Shown: positions 1 through 9,062, numbered from the stretch's first letter. The stretch is 64,000 bases of DNA from Parvimonas micra (GCF_900637905.1 NZ_LR134472.1:558001-622000), one strand, 5' to 3'. Program-made: numbers and translations. The notes: a model not told the origin generated them from the letters alone.

Positions 1-1490
1 TTTTCAACAGTTATTTTACCATATAGTGATGAATCTGAAAGATTAAGTTTTCCTCCGTCTTTTACTACGATATTTACAGAACTTAAAATTTTCATATTTA
101 TAAGGTAAAGTTCACCTGTTACAACTAAAGTTTGAGTAGTAGGTTTGTTTTCGTCAATTGGATAGCCTAGTTCAGAATATTTTCCACTCTCTCTTGAGCC
201 AAACCAAAGTTTTAAATTTTTTGGAACAGTTACTTCTTCTTTATCTTTTCCAAACTTTTTGATTACCCAAGGTTTCATATCCCATTCTTTTTTTGTAGCA
301 GGGTTTTTTAAAGTTTTAAATTCTTTATCTACCAATCTTTCTTCAAGTGTAACTTCATTAGAATCAAATACTTCAAAATCTAGTTCGTTTGATTTTAGCT
401 TTCCATCTTTTGATTGTACAAAAACCTTATAATTTCCTTTTTTAGAAGGAATTCCAGATAATTTGATACTATTGTCCATTTCAGAATATTTTGCTTGCAT
501 ACCAGAATCATCTGAAACCATTTTTGCTTCTAATTGTAAATTATGTGTTACTTCTTTCGCATCCTTAAAGTCTGAATCTGATGGCATTTCTTTGTCTGTA
601 TAAGCAATTTGTAATCTTACATTACTATTTTTATTTGAATTTACTCCACCACCAGTAGCAGATGAAATAGCATCATATTTTTGTTGCCCAATAATTGCCG
701 CTTCAAATGAGCCTACAATTCTTAAATGATATTTTTTAGAATAATTATTATCTTTTTTAACAAAAGAATTTCCATTTCTTTCAAATGAAACAGAAGATTC
801 ATCATTGAAAACAAATTTAACTATATGTCCGTCTGGCACTTTTTGTCCAAGATACAAAACTTTATTTTCTTCATCTATAAAGTAATTATTTCCAAAAACA
901 GCTGATTTGCTACTTGTCTTCCAATATTCAACATTATTCACAAAAATCTGCTTAATTTGTGTAATCTTATCTTTTAACTCAAGAGAATATTTATTTTCAA
1001 AAAAAGATTCATTAATTGCTTTTAATGAAAAATCATTATTTTCTTTCTTTTCATGATTTTCATTTGGTGTAGAAGGTTTTTTATTGTTATTTTCTTCTAT
1101 TTTTATAAAATTATCTCCATCTTTTTTAAATGAAATAGTACTTTTATCTTTAAACTCAATTTTTATTACTTCATTATCCTTTGGATCTTGTCCAAGATAT
1201 AAATATTTATTTGATAAATCTAAATAAAATGCTTTTCCGAATACTGCAGTTTTATAATCTTTTTTTACATATTCATTATTTTCTACAAAAATTTTAGATA
1301 TTTCTTTTAGTTTATCTTTAGGCGTAATTTCATATTTATCACCACTTCCAAATCTACCTTTGATAAATTTTAAAGAAATATCATCTTTTTGTTCTTGTGT
1401 TGTCGTTTTTGCATTTAAAACTTGCATTTGACTAATTGGAATTAAGCACATTGAAAGGCTTAAAACAATTGCCGTAAATTTTTTCTTCAT
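1..1490 (-). CDS. Secreted surface protein with duplicated ~96-residue domain (3' end outside window)
   Basis: The reading frame is open from an ATG at 1490 (GGAGG just upstream) to the window edge, so the C-terminus is missing. Residues 1-27 are a signal peptide (MKKK, hydrophobic core, cleavage near LNA). Two copies of the same domain follow at about residues 38-134 and 153-248, each with a lysine-rich helix, an AVFG motif, a KxLYLGQ motif and an ISF/VSF(K/E)(K/R)(D/N)G(D/N) ending; a polar linker rich in N, K and P separates them. The later part is beta-rich and runs off the window. No catalytic motif is visible. I infer an exported, possibly wall-attached adhesin or binding protein of unknown ligand. 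It is divergent from the TetR gene at 1726. Confidence 0.75.
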   Translation of the reverse strand, partial: MKKKFTAIVLSLSMCLIPISQMQVLNAKTTTQEQKDDISLKFIKGRFGSGDKYEITPKDKLKEISKIFVENNEYVKKDYKTAVFGKAFYLDLSNKYLYLGQDPKDNEVIKIEFKDKSTISFKKDGDNFIKIEENNNKKPSTPNENHEKKENNDFSLKAINESFFENKYSLELKDKITQIKQIFVNNVEYWKTSSKSAVFGNNYFIDEENKVLYLGQKVPDGHIVKFVFNDESSVSFERNGNSFVKKDNNYSKKYHLRIVGSFEAAIIGQQKYDAISSATGGGVNSNKNSNVRLQIAYTDKEMPSDSDFKDAKEVTHNLQLEAKMVSDDSGMQAKYSEMDNSIKLSGIPSKKGNYKVFVQSKDGKLKSNELDFEVFDSNEVTLEERLVDKEFKTLKNPATKKEWDMKPWVIKKFGKDKEEVTVPKNLKLWFGSRESGKYSELGYPIDENKPTTQTLVVTGELYLINMKILSSVNIVVKDGGKLNLSDSSLYGKITVE

Positions 1491-1652
1491 ATAAACCTCC
1501 GAATTTTTAATATAGATTGATTTGCAATATCGTTTAAATTATATTATATAATTATATTTGAAGTCAAGATATTTTTATAATTTTTTTAATAAATCTTTTG
1601 AAGGGATTTGATTATACACATTTTTAAAATTTTTAATTTAGTTTAATTAGTA

Positions 1653-1711
1653 TTGACTAATTAGTCAAAGGATGATATAATTTTATTAAACGAAATTGAC
1701 CATTGAGTCAA
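1653..1711 (+). promoter_or_regulatory. TetR promoter with two operator-like palindromes
   Basis: A -35 TTGACT (1653-1658) and a -10 TATAAT (1676-1681) are 17 bp apart. The -35 lies in a perfect 16-bp palindrome TTGACTAATTAGTCAA (1653-1668), and a related imperfect palindrome TTGACCATTGAGTCAA (1696-1711) lies just before the ribosome binding site. The paired sites over the promoter and the leader suggest autorepression by the TetR protein encoded next. Promoter and palindromes are seen; their use is inferred. Confidence 0.7.
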
Positions 1712-1725
1712 TAAAGGAGGCGTTT

Positions 1726-2373
1726 ATGGTTACTAAAAATTTTGAAAAAATTTCAGAAGATAAAAAACAAATGATAATAAATAAAGGGATAAAAATTTTC
1801 TCAGAGTTTTCATTTGTGGAGGCAAAAACTGATTTAATAGTTAAGGAAGCTGGTATTTCTAAGGGTTTATTATTTTACTATTTTGATAATAAAAAGAATT
1901 TTTATCTATATCTACTTAATTATGCAGTAGATTTATTGACACAGAATTTAGAATGTAAGACATATTATGATTTTTTCGATAACATTTTTAGTATTATGGA
2001 TAAAAAATGTAATTTAATAAAAAAATATCCTAATGAAACTAAATTTTTAAATATGGCTTCTAAGGAAACAAGCAAAGAAGTTGACAAAGAAATTAAGGAT
2101 ATTTTTAGTGAATATCACAAAAAATCAAATGAAAAATTAAAAAAACAAATTTCTAATTCTATTCAAATATTTAACTTAAGAAAAGATATTGATCATGAAT
2201 TAGTTGTGGATGCTTTATCTTTATATATTGATGCGATTGCTATAAAATATCTCAATCTATATCAAGATAATCCAATGGATTTATTCGACAATTATGATGA
2301 ATTTAAAAATAGTATTAGTAAATATCTAGGTTTAATGCTTAATGGATTTCTTAATACAGATTGTTTAAGATAG
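1726..2373 (+). CDS. TetR/AcrR family transcriptional regulator
   Basis: The 215-residue protein has a typical TetR N-terminal HTH: a helix with IINKGIKIFSEFSF, then DLIVKEAGISKGLLFYYF and DNKKNFY. The C-terminal ligand-binding half is poorly conserved, as usual. I choose the ATG at 1726 because AGGAGG sits 5 bases upstream; an in-frame TTG at 1696 would lie inside the second operator. It is followed after 9 bases by the alpha/beta hydrolase, so the two are probably co-transcribed and controlled by the palindromes upstream. A degraded copy of part of this gene is found at 4540-4655. Confidence 0.85.
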   Translation: MVTKNFEKISEDKKQMIINKGIKIFSEFSFVEAKTDLIVKEAGISKGLLFYYFDNKKNFYLYLLNYAVDLLTQNLECKTYYDFFDNIFSIMDKKCNLIKKYPNETKFLNMASKETSKEVDKEIKDIFSEYHKKSNEKLKKQISNSIQIFNLRKDIDHELVVDALSLYIDAIAIKYLNLYQDNPMDLFDNYDEFKNSISKYLGLMLNGFLNTDCLR

Positions 2374-2382
2374 GAGGATAAA

Positions 2383-3390
2383 ATGTTTTATAAAAATCCT
2401 TATGAATACTTATCTGGAAAACTTGAAAATAAAAAGCTAATTAATGCTGGTTTTTCAGAAAAAACTTATGACACAGGTACTGTTAAACTTAACTATGTAA
2501 TTGGTCCAAAAAACGGACCAAGTTTGTTGCTAATTCCTGCTCAAATAGGAATGTGGGAGAGTTATAAAAAAGTACTAATACCTTTATCTAAAATTTTTCA
2601 AGTTTATTCAATAGATATAAGAGGACATGGAAAATCTACTTGGACACCTGGTTATTATTCTTGGAAAATTGTAGGTGAAGACTTAAAAATGTTTATCAAA
2701 AATGTAATAAAAGAAAAAGTAATTATAAGTGGAAATTCATCTGGAGGTATTCTTGCCCTATGGTGTGCAGTTAATATTCCTGAATATGTTTCTGGAATTG
2801 TTCTCGAGGATGCCCCAATCTTTTCTACGGAGATGCCAAGATTTAAAGAACAAGATAAATTTGTTTACAATGGATTAAAACATCTTGTTGACAAAATTGG
2901 AAATATTGAAGATAGAGATTTAGCAGATTATTTTAGAGATATGGAAATACCTGCTTCTGATAAGAGAATTAAAAAAATTCCAAATTGGTTTGCTAATTGT
3001 TTATCAAAAAAGATAAAAAAATTTCAAAAAAAATACCCTGATAAACCCATTTCAGTAGGATTCCCTAATAGTTTACGACTACTTATTAAATCATTATCTA
3101 TGTTTGATCCCGATTTTGCTAGAGCTTTTGTTGATGGAAGATTTTATGATGGGATTAACCACGAAGAAGCCTTTAAAAAAACAAAATGTCCGATAATGCT
3201 TATTCACGCTGACTGGAAAAGATATGAAAATTTTGGACTTGTAGGAGCTTTTGATGAAGATGATGCTAAACATGCAATTTCTTTAGCTCCACAAATTATA
3301 TATAAAAAAGTTTCTGCTAATCATGTAATTCACGCTTTTAAACCTAAAAAATTTATTGAATTATTAACTGAATTTAAAGAAAGTATATAA
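2383..3390 (+). CDS. Alpha/beta hydrolase fold protein
   Basis: This 335-residue protein has the alpha/beta hydrolase layout: an oxyanion-side strand and GHGKST near residue 81, nucleophile elbow GNSSGG (residues 117-122, Ser119 as nucleophile), an acid on the strand around MLIHADW, and a C-terminal NHVIH with the catalytic His. There is no signal peptide, so it is probably cytoplasmic. Its start has AGGAGG and it lies 9 bases after the TetR gene, suggesting an inducible hydrolase for an ester, lactone or toxic compound. The substrate cannot be told. Its last ~45 codons and terminator are duplicated at 4662-4835. Confidence 0.85.
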   Translation: MFYKNPYEYLSGKLENKKLINAGFSEKTYDTGTVKLNYVIGPKNGPSLLLIPAQIGMWESYKKVLIPLSKIFQVYSIDIRGHGKSTWTPGYYSWKIVGEDLKMFIKNVIKEKVIISGNSSGGILALWCAVNIPEYVSGIVLEDAPIFSTEMPRFKEQDKFVYNGLKHLVDKIGNIEDRDLADYFRDMEIPASDKRIKKIPNWFANCLSKKIKKFQKKYPDKPISVGFPNSLRLLIKSLSMFDPDFARAFVDGRFYDGINHEEAFKKTKCPIMLIHADWKRYENFGLVGAFDEDDAKHAISLAPQIIYKKVSANHVIHAFKPKKFIELLTEFKESI

Positions 3391-3410
3391 ATTTATTAAT
3401 CTATTTAGAA

Positions 3411-3461
3411 TAAAAAGAGCTGATAGCTAAGATTTAAAATCTATAATCAGTTCTTTTTCTA
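3411..3461 (+). terminator. Rho-independent terminator after the hydrolase
   Basis: AAGAGCTGAT pairs with ATCAGTTCTT (one G-U pair) around an A/T-rich loop and is followed by a T run. It ends the TetR-hydrolase operon. Confidence 0.65.
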
Positions 3462-3475
3462 AAATTCAGTATAAA

Positions 3476-3562
3476 TTTTTATTGTGAAACAACAAGGTTC
3501 TCGGTACCCACCCGATGCAAAGCATCGTGGAAGGCTGGGGTTCTTATTGCGAAACAACAAGA
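3476..3562. repeat. Family A palindromic repeat, copy 1
   Basis: About 85 bp with core CGATGCAAAGCATCG, flanked by GTACCCACC on one side and GGAAGGCTGGGG on the other, and bounded by TTGTGAAACAACAAGG and TTGCGAAACAACAAG. The same family, in the opposite orientation, occurs at 60358, 61734 and three times at 62712-62909. It lies directly after a terminator, in intergenic DNA. Confidence 0.8.
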
Positions 3563-3667
3563 GAGAAGACTTATATATTTTGATATAAAATCTTCTCTTT
3601 TTAAAAATTTGACATTCATTATTTTATTTTACATATCTCTTACATTTTGTTATAAAAATAAATTCAC

Positions 3668-4057
3668 CTATTTCCAAAATTTATCTTCTTCCTCTTGTTG
3701 TTCTGCAAAAGTCCATACTTCTTGTATTTTTCCATTCTCTATTCTAAATAAATCAATACCAGGGTCATTTAGTTTTTCATCTTCTTTTTCAGCTAAAGAA
3801 ACAACACTTGCAACAACAAAACAATCATTACTTGCAGCCCAATTTGTAATTACTCTAAATGTCCCATTGCTTCTTTTGGTAAATTCTCCTAAACGTTCTC
3901 CCAATGCCTCTTTTCCTTTAACAATTCCTGAAAGTGGACCTTCTCCTCCCATATGCCATACAATATTATCAGACATTGTTTCAAAAACCGATTTAAAATC
4001 TCCCTTCAATAATGCTTCTGTATAAGCATTATATACATTCATAATTTCACTTTTCAT
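3668..4057 (-). CDS. SnoaL-like / NTF2-fold protein
   Basis: This 129-residue protein resembles the SnoaL-like (NTF2 fold) family: an N-terminal helix pair ending LLKGDFKSVFETMSD, then NIVWHMGGEGPLSG, a KGKEALGERL helix, and beta strands ending with KIQEVWTF. I choose the ATG at 4057 because AAGGAG lies 7-8 bases upstream; the frame stays open further upstream but without a site. It is divergent from the HxlR regulator, with the operator-like palindrome between them. Such proteins are often small-molecule isomerases, hydrolases or binding proteins; no specific activity can be assigned. Confidence 0.8.
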   Translation of the reverse strand: MKSEIMNVYNAYTEALLKGDFKSVFETMSDNIVWHMGGEGPLSGIVKGKEALGERLGEFTKRSNGTFRVITNWAASNDCFVVASVVSLAEKEDEKLNDPGIDLFRIENGKIQEVWTFAEQQEEEDKFWK

Positions 4058-4119
4058 AGCCAATCTCCTTTCTTTTTGAGGATTGATTTTCCTCTTACTA
4101 TTATTATACTTTTTAAGTC

Positions 4120-4171
4120 TTGACTTTAAAAGTACGAACATTTATAATACATAGTATCTGATACGATACTA
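4120..4171 (+). promoter_or_regulatory. HxlR promoter and operator
   Basis: -35 TTGACT (4120-4125) and -10 TATAAT (4143-4148) are 17 bp apart. An inverted repeat TAGTATC-N6-GATACTA (4152-4171) follows at the expected transcription start, a good position for repression by the HxlR protein encoded downstream. The divergent SnoaL-like gene starts ~60 bases to the left, so the same site could govern both. Confidence 0.65.
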
Positions 4172-4194
4172 TTACACATCTTAAGGAGGTTTTT

Positions 4195-4539
4195 ATGTCA
4201 ACTATTTATGATAAATGCCCTTATGTTACTACTCAGAAGGTTTTACAAGGAAAATGGGCAATTGTCGTTTTATATCATTTAAGTACAGGTACTAAAAGAT
4301 TTAATGAACTTGAAAGATTAATTCCTGAAGTTACTCGAACTGTTTTAACAAGGCAATTGCGTCAATTAGAACAAGATAAATTAATCAAAAGAAAAGTTTT
4401 TGCTGAAGTACCTCCTCATGTTGAATACTCTTTAAGTAAATTAGGTACTAAATTTCAGAAAGTTTTGAACGAAATAGAAATTTTTGGACTAGATTATATT
4501 TCTGAACTTAACAAAATTAATAATCTAAAGGATAAATAA
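4195..4539 (+). CDS. HxlR family winged-helix regulator
   Basis: The 114-residue protein shows the family pattern: an N-terminal Cys (CPYVTTQKVLQGKW), the wing-helix core RFNELERLIPEVT, the recognition helix TVLTRQLRQLEQDKLIKR, and PPHVEYSLSKLG. Family members respond to thiol-reactive or electrophilic compounds through the N-terminal Cys (Cys8 here). AAGGAGG precedes the start. It probably represses itself and the divergent SnoaL-like gene via the palindrome at 4152-4171. Confidence 0.88.
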   Translation: MSTIYDKCPYVTTQKVLQGKWAIVVLYHLSTGTKRFNELERLIPEVTRTVLTRQLRQLEQDKLIKRKVFAEVPPHVEYSLSKLGTKFQKVLNEIEIFGLDYISELNKINNLKDK

Positions 4540-4838
4540 ACTTATATACTTAATTATGCAGTAGATTTATTTACATGAGATTTATAATATAAATAAACTT
4601 CTCATGTTTTTATGATACTGTTTTTTATTATGGATAAAAAATGTAATTTCATTAATTCCACAAATTATATATAAAAAAGTTTCTGCTAATCATGTAATTC
4701 ACGCTTTTAAACCTAAAAAATTTATTGAATTATTAACTGAATTTAAAGAAAGTATATAAATTTATTAATCTATTTAGAATAAAAAGATCTGATAGCTAAG
4801 ATTTAAAATCTCTAGTCGGCTCTTTATCTAAATTTCAT
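4540..4838 (+). pseudogene. Decayed second copy of the TetR-hydrolase locus
   Basis: Bases ~4542-4655 resemble the middle of the TetR gene at about 1908-2030 (shared CTTAATTATGCAGTAGATTT and a block around TTATGGATAAAAAATGTAAT). They run straight into ~4662-4838, a nearly identical copy of the hydrolase 3' end and its terminator (3289-3461). About 1.2 kb that should separate the two blocks is gone. No open frame survives. This is a relic of a tandem duplication followed by internal deletion. Confidence 0.85.
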
Positions 4839-4851
4839 AATATTTCTTGCT

Positions 4852-5565
4852 TTATATTTCTACAAATAAAATATCTTCTTTATCCAACTCTAAACTCTTT
4901 TCAATTTTTCCATTTTTAAAATAATATGCCCCACCAACGCTTATTGGCTCGTCTTTTGTGATTGAATTTACTAAAAGCACATTATCCGATGCTAATTTAG
5001 ATTGCTTAGCATAATCATATTGTTCAGTATTTTCCCATTCATCTTTTGAGAAATTACAATAAACAGGCCAAAGTAAAATTCCATTTGTTTTAAATTTTTC
5101 GGGGCAAATCCACAAATCGCCACATAATGCAATTTTAAATTCTGTATTCTTATAGATAAAAGTTTCTGAAGTCTCTCCCTCACAATAGTGTTCATCAGTA
5201 ATTAAATATTCTTTCCAGTTTTTAGTAATCCTTCTATAGTTGTGAATTATTTTTCCTTTTTCAATTACTACAAAAGAAGAGAAAATTTGCTCTCTTTCTT
5301 TTTCGATATATCCGATACCAAGATCAATATTATATTTTTCACTAAGATTTTTTAGTTTATCCATTATAAAAGAATCTTTTGTAATTGCAATATTTTTATC
5401 TATTTCATAATTCCAAGAAAGCGAGTCAAATCCTTGTAAAAAAGTTTCTCCAAAACAAAGTAAATCAGCTTTCCCATTAGCAGAGATAATCGCCTTTTCT
5501 ATTTTTTTAATATTATATTCAATTTCTCCATTGTTAAATTCGTAAGAAACCAATCCTATTTTCAT
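4852..5565 (-). CDS. Carbon-nitrogen hydrolase (nitrilase superfamily)
   Basis: At 237 residues this is near the short end of the superfamily. The Glu-Lys-Cys triad is visible: Glu40 in CFGETFLQGF, Lys115 in RRITKNW, Cys148 in ALCGDLW. The start at 5565 has a GGAG motif. The GNAT gene ends 10 bases upstream, so they form a two-gene unit. It is likely a cytoplasmic amidase or omega-amidase type enzyme; the substrate is not clear. Confidence 0.85.
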   Translation of the reverse strand: MKIGLVSYEFNNGEIEYNIKKIEKAIISANGKADLLCFGETFLQGFDSLSWNYEIDKNIAITKDSFIMDKLKNLSEKYNIDLGIGYIEKEREQIFSSFVVIEKGKIIHNYRRITKNWKEYLITDEHYCEGETSETFIYKNTEFKIALCGDLWICPEKFKTNGILLWPVYCNFSKDEWENTEQYDYAKQSKLASDNVLLVNSITKDEPISVGGAYYFKNGKIEKSLELDKEDILFVEI

Positions 5566-5575
5566 AATATCTCCA

Positions 5576-6061
5576 TTAAAATATTTTTGACATCATATAC
5601 TCATCTACATATTTTCCATTTACATACATTGTCTTTTTCTTAGTGCCTTCAATAGAAAATCCCATTTTTTCATATAATTTTATTGCCGACACATTTTCAC
5701 ATTCAACAGTAAGTTCTAATCTTATAATTTTGTTTTTAACTGCCCAATCACCAAGCATTTGAAAAAGTTTTGTTCCAATTTTTCTATTGTGGTAGTCTTT
5801 TTGTATTCCAATTACAATATAAGCAGTATGTTTAATTCTCCTAAAAGCTCCTCTTTCTGCTGATAAAAATCCTACTATTTTATCATCTTCTACGGCTCCT
5901 AAAAATAAATTATTTTCATCTTTTAAAATTTTTACAAGTTTTTCCTCATTCCAAACTCTTTCGTCAGGTTCAAACATCATAAAATTTGTTTCGCTGTCAA
6001 TAATTTTTAGACAATTATAAAACTCTCTAACATCTGTATCTATCAATCTTCTAATTTCCAT
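5576..6061 (-). CDS. GNAT family N-acetyltransferase
   Basis: 161 residues with the GNAT core: LFLGAVEDDKIVGFLSAE (beta 3-4), the acetyl-CoA loop GIQKDYHNRKIGTKLF (R/Q-x-x-G-x-G/A variant), and the C-terminal NVSAIKLYEKMGFSIEG. This resembles RimI-like or small-molecule acetyltransferases. I choose ATG 6061, which has GGAG 6 bases upstream, over an in-frame ATG 24 bases earlier. It is first in a unit with the nitrilase-fold gene. Confidence 0.85.
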   Translation of the reverse strand: MEIRRLIDTDVREFYNCLKIIDSETNFMMFEPDERVWNEEKLVKILKDENNLFLGAVEDDKIVGFLSAERGAFRRIKHTAYIVIGIQKDYHNRKIGTKLFQMLGDWAVKNKIIRLELTVECENVSAIKLYEKMGFSIEGTKKKTMYVNGKYVDEYMMSKIF

Positions 6062-6237
6062 AATAATCTCCATTTTTAATTTCATTTAATATATTTATTT
6101 TATCATATAATTATAATTTATCAAAAATTATTTTTTTGTAATTTTTTTCTTTTTGTAGTATAATCAAACTGCAAGGATTATACATTAAAATTTTTTAATT
6201 AATGTTAATCATTGTGAATTTAGCTTAAGGAGGCAAT

Positions 6238-8217
6238 ATGAAAAGTATAAAAATTGATGAATTTAAAAACTTTAAATTTTTAGGAAATTTACATTTAAGT
6301 AAAGATGAAAAAAATCTATTTTATTCCGTTTCTAATATGAATTTAGAAAAAAATTCTTATGAACACAGAATATATAAAATGGACTTGGAAACTAAAAAGT
6401 CCTTCGTTTTTACTAATGGTGCTAAGGAAAGTTCTTTTATTGAACTTTTAGACGGTTCTATTCTTTTTGCAAGTGATAGAGAAGACAAAAAAGAAGACTC
6501 AGATATAACTAAATTTTATAGAATATGCCCTTTAGGTGGCGAAGCTGTTTTAGACTTTACTATTCCTGCTTTGGTAAATAGAATAAAACAAATAAATGAC
6601 GATGAATTTTTAGTTTTGGCTAATTTTAATAGAACAAAAGAATTAGAAAAAATTGAAAAAGAAGAAGAAAAGGAAGATAGTAAAGAAAAAACTTATGACG
6701 ATTCTAAGGATTATCTTGTTGCAACTGAAATTCCTTTCTGGGGAAATAATATTGGCTTTACAAATGAAGACAGAAGTAGGCTTTATCTTTTTAATAAAAA
6801 GACTTCTGAATTAATTCCTTTAAGTGATGATATCACTGATATTTATGGTTTAGAAATAAATGAAAATAAAACTAAAGCTGTATTTATAGCAACATCTTAT
6901 ACAGGAAAAATGCCTCTTGTAAATGAAGTTAAAATTTTAGATATTAGTTCTAAAGCAGTAGACATTTTAGCAAAAGACTATTCTTTCGAATATGCTAACT
7001 TTATAGATAATGAAAATATTGTAGTTAAAGCTTCAGATATGCAAGAATATGGTTTAAATGAAAATTCAAATATTTATATTATAAATATTAATAATAAGTC
7101 ATTTGAAAAGATTGTAAATGATAATTTTGATATGTGTATGCATAATTCTGTTGGTACTGATATGAGATTAACTGGCGGAAAAAGTACTTTAGTAAAAGAC
7201 GGATTTATGTACTTCATAAATACTGAGGTAAATAGTTCATATATTTATAGAATTGACAAAAATGGAAATCTCGAAAGATTAAACGAAAAATCAGGTTCTA
7301 TAGATTGTATAGATGTTTCTAAAGATGGTAAAATTTATGCCATTGCATTAAAAGACTCTAATTTACAAGATATTTATGAAATTTCAACAGAAGAAGAAAA
7401 TAGAATTTCTTTCCATAATGATACTACTGAATATTCTCTTTCAGAAATTGAAGAAATCACTTTTACTAATGACGGAATTGGTTTTATCGGATATGTTATG
7501 AAACCTGTTGACTATGATCCAGAGAAAAAATATCCAGGTGTACTTCATGTTCATGGTGGTCCTAAAACAGTTTTTGGAAAAGTATTCCATCACGAAATGC
7601 AATTTTTAGCAAATAATGGCTACTTTGTATTTTTTACAAATCCTAGAGGTTCAGATGGTAGAGGTAAAGAATTTGCTGATATTCGTGGAAAATATGGAGA
7701 AATTGATTTTGATGACTTAATGAAATTTACAGATGCTGTAATTAAAAACTACCCTGCACTTGATGAAGAAAAGTTGGCAATTATGGGTGGAAGTTACGGT
7801 GGTTTCATGACTAATTGGGCAATCGGACATACAAACAGATTTAAGGCTGCTTGTTCACAACGTTCAATTTCAAATATGACTTCTGAATTTTTACTTACAG
7901 ACATCGGATATTATTTCATTGACGACCAAATTTCTGCAACACCTTGGAATAATTATGAAAAATTGTGGTATCATTCTCCACTTAAATATGCAAATAAGGC
8001 ACAAACTCCAACACTTTTCATCCATTCAGATGAAGATTATAGATGTTGGATACCTGAAGGAATTCAAATGTTCTCAGCATTAAAATATCATGATGTGCCT
8101 GCAAGACTTGTTATGTTCAAAGGAGAAAATCATGAACTTTCAAGAAGTGGTAAACCAATGCATAGAATAAGAAGATTAAAAGAAATATTAGAATGGTTTG
8201 ATAATTATTTAAAATAA
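6238..8217 (+). CDS. S9 family (prolyl oligopeptidase-type) peptidase
   Basis: 659 residues. An N-terminal beta-propeller-like region (about 1-400) precedes an alpha/beta hydrolase peptidase domain with VLHVHGGP, the nucleophile motif GGSYGG (Ser519), Asp598 in HSDEDYRCW and His632 in GENHELS. The order and spacing match acylaminoacyl-peptidase/dipeptidyl-peptidase members of S9. There is no signal peptide, so it acts on cytoplasmic peptides. AAGGAGG precedes the ATG; the gene stands alone with its own terminator. Confidence 0.92.
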   Translation: MKSIKIDEFKNFKFLGNLHLSKDEKNLFYSVSNMNLEKNSYEHRIYKMDLETKKSFVFTNGAKESSFIELLDGSILFASDREDKKEDSDITKFYRICPLGGEAVLDFTIPALVNRIKQINDDEFLVLANFNRTKELEKIEKEEEKEDSKEKTYDDSKDYLVATEIPFWGNNIGFTNEDRSRLYLFNKKTSELIPLSDDITDIYGLEINENKTKAVFIATSYTGKMPLVNEVKILDISSKAVDILAKDYSFEYANFIDNENIVVKASDMQEYGLNENSNIYIININNKSFEKIVNDNFDMCMHNSVGTDMRLTGGKSTLVKDGFMYFINTEVNSSYIYRIDKNGNLERLNEKSGSIDCIDVSKDGKIYAIALKDSNLQDIYEISTEEENRISFHNDTTEYSLSEIEEITFTNDGIGFIGYVMKPVDYDPEKKYPGVLHVHGGPKTVFGKVFHHEMQFLANNGYFVFFTNPRGSDGRGKEFADIRGKYGEIDFDDLMKFTDAVIKNYPALDEEKLAIMGGSYGGFMTNWAIGHTNRFKAACSQRSISNMTSEFLLTDIGYYFIDDQISATPWNNYEKLWYHSPLKYANKAQTPTLFIHSDEDYRCWIPEGIQMFSALKYHDVPARLVMFKGENHELSRSGKPMHRIRRLKEILEWFDNYLK

Positions 8218-8241
8218 TTTAGAGAATTATCAAGATTAGAC

Positions 8242-8283
8242 AAAAAGAGCTATGTTAAATTTTCACAACATAGCTCTTTTTTC
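8242..8283 (+). terminator. Terminator after the S9 peptidase
   Basis: AAAAAGAGCTATGTT pairs with AACATAGCTCTTTTTT around a 10-base loop. A-runs and T-runs on both sides make it usable from both directions, so it may also serve the convergent HAD gene. Confidence 0.85.
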
Positions 8284-8296
8284 ATTATAATTTTGT

Positions 8297-8947
8297 TTAA
8301 AGTCCTATTCTTTTCAAGTTTTCAACAGAAATTGTATCCATTTTATAGTCAAAATCTGTTGTAGTTTCAAAATACTCTCCATTTGTCAAAGGTTCATAAA
8401 CCAAAACTGTTTTAATTCCCCTTTTCCTTGCAGTTTTTAATGGAGCTTCAGTATCATCAAAGAATATAATATCATCAACATCTTCATTATGTTTTTTTAT
8501 TGCCCAATCATAATATCTTTCATCGTCTTTTAAATATCCACAATCATCACAAGTTTGAATATAGTCAAAATACTTCATAAGTCCCGTTCTTTCCAAGCAA
8601 TTTTTACAAAGTCCAATATTTGTAGCAGTATTCAAAGAAATCTTATAACCTTTTTCTTTAAGATAATCCAGAGCATTCATCACATTATCTTTTGCTCCGT
8701 AAATTTCGTCGTATCCCTCTTTCACATATTTTAAATTTTTGGCATAAATTTCATCCGGAGTTAAATCGAGATTATAATATTTTCCTATTGCAATTCCTCT
8801 TGCATAAAGTTTTTTTCCTTTAAACATTTCTTTTAGTTCATCTGTTTCTTCTAAATTCATCTCTTTAAGAAAATATGAACAACTTCCAAACCATCCACCA
8901 ATAGAATCAATTAAAGTTCCGTCCATATCAAACATTATACACTTCAT
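8297..8947 (-). CDS. HAD-superfamily hydrolase
   Basis: 216 residues with HAD motif I DMDGT (Asp7, Asp9), an alpha-helical cap, motif II around SLNTATN, a conserved Lys in GYLKDDERYYD, and motif III/IV FFDDTEAPLKTARKRG. The architecture is that of a small phosphatase of the phosphoglycolate phosphatase/beta-phosphoglucomutase type. The substrate is unknown. Confidence 0.85.
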   Translation of the reverse strand: MKCIMFDMDGTLIDSIGGWFGSCSYFLKEMNLEETDELKEMFKGKKLYARGIAIGKYYNLDLTPDEIYAKNLKYVKEGYDEIYGAKDNVMNALDYLKEKGYKISLNTATNIGLCKNCLERTGLMKYFDYIQTCDDCGYLKDDERYYDWAIKKHNEDVDDIIFFDDTEAPLKTARKRGIKTVLVYEPLTNGEYFETTTDFDYKMDTISVENLKRIGL

Positions 8948-9062
8948 AATTTCCCCCTGATATTCAATATATAATTATGATAAAACGAATATTAATTTAT
9001 CATAATACGCAAAGTCGTATTTATTTTATCATATTTTAGCTAATTTCTCAAACGATTATATA

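Noticed and set aside
3609-4025. Plus-strand frame opposite the SnoaL-like gene
   Set aside because: The minus-strand protein has family motifs and a ribosome site; the plus frame is Ser/Phe-rich shadow sequence.
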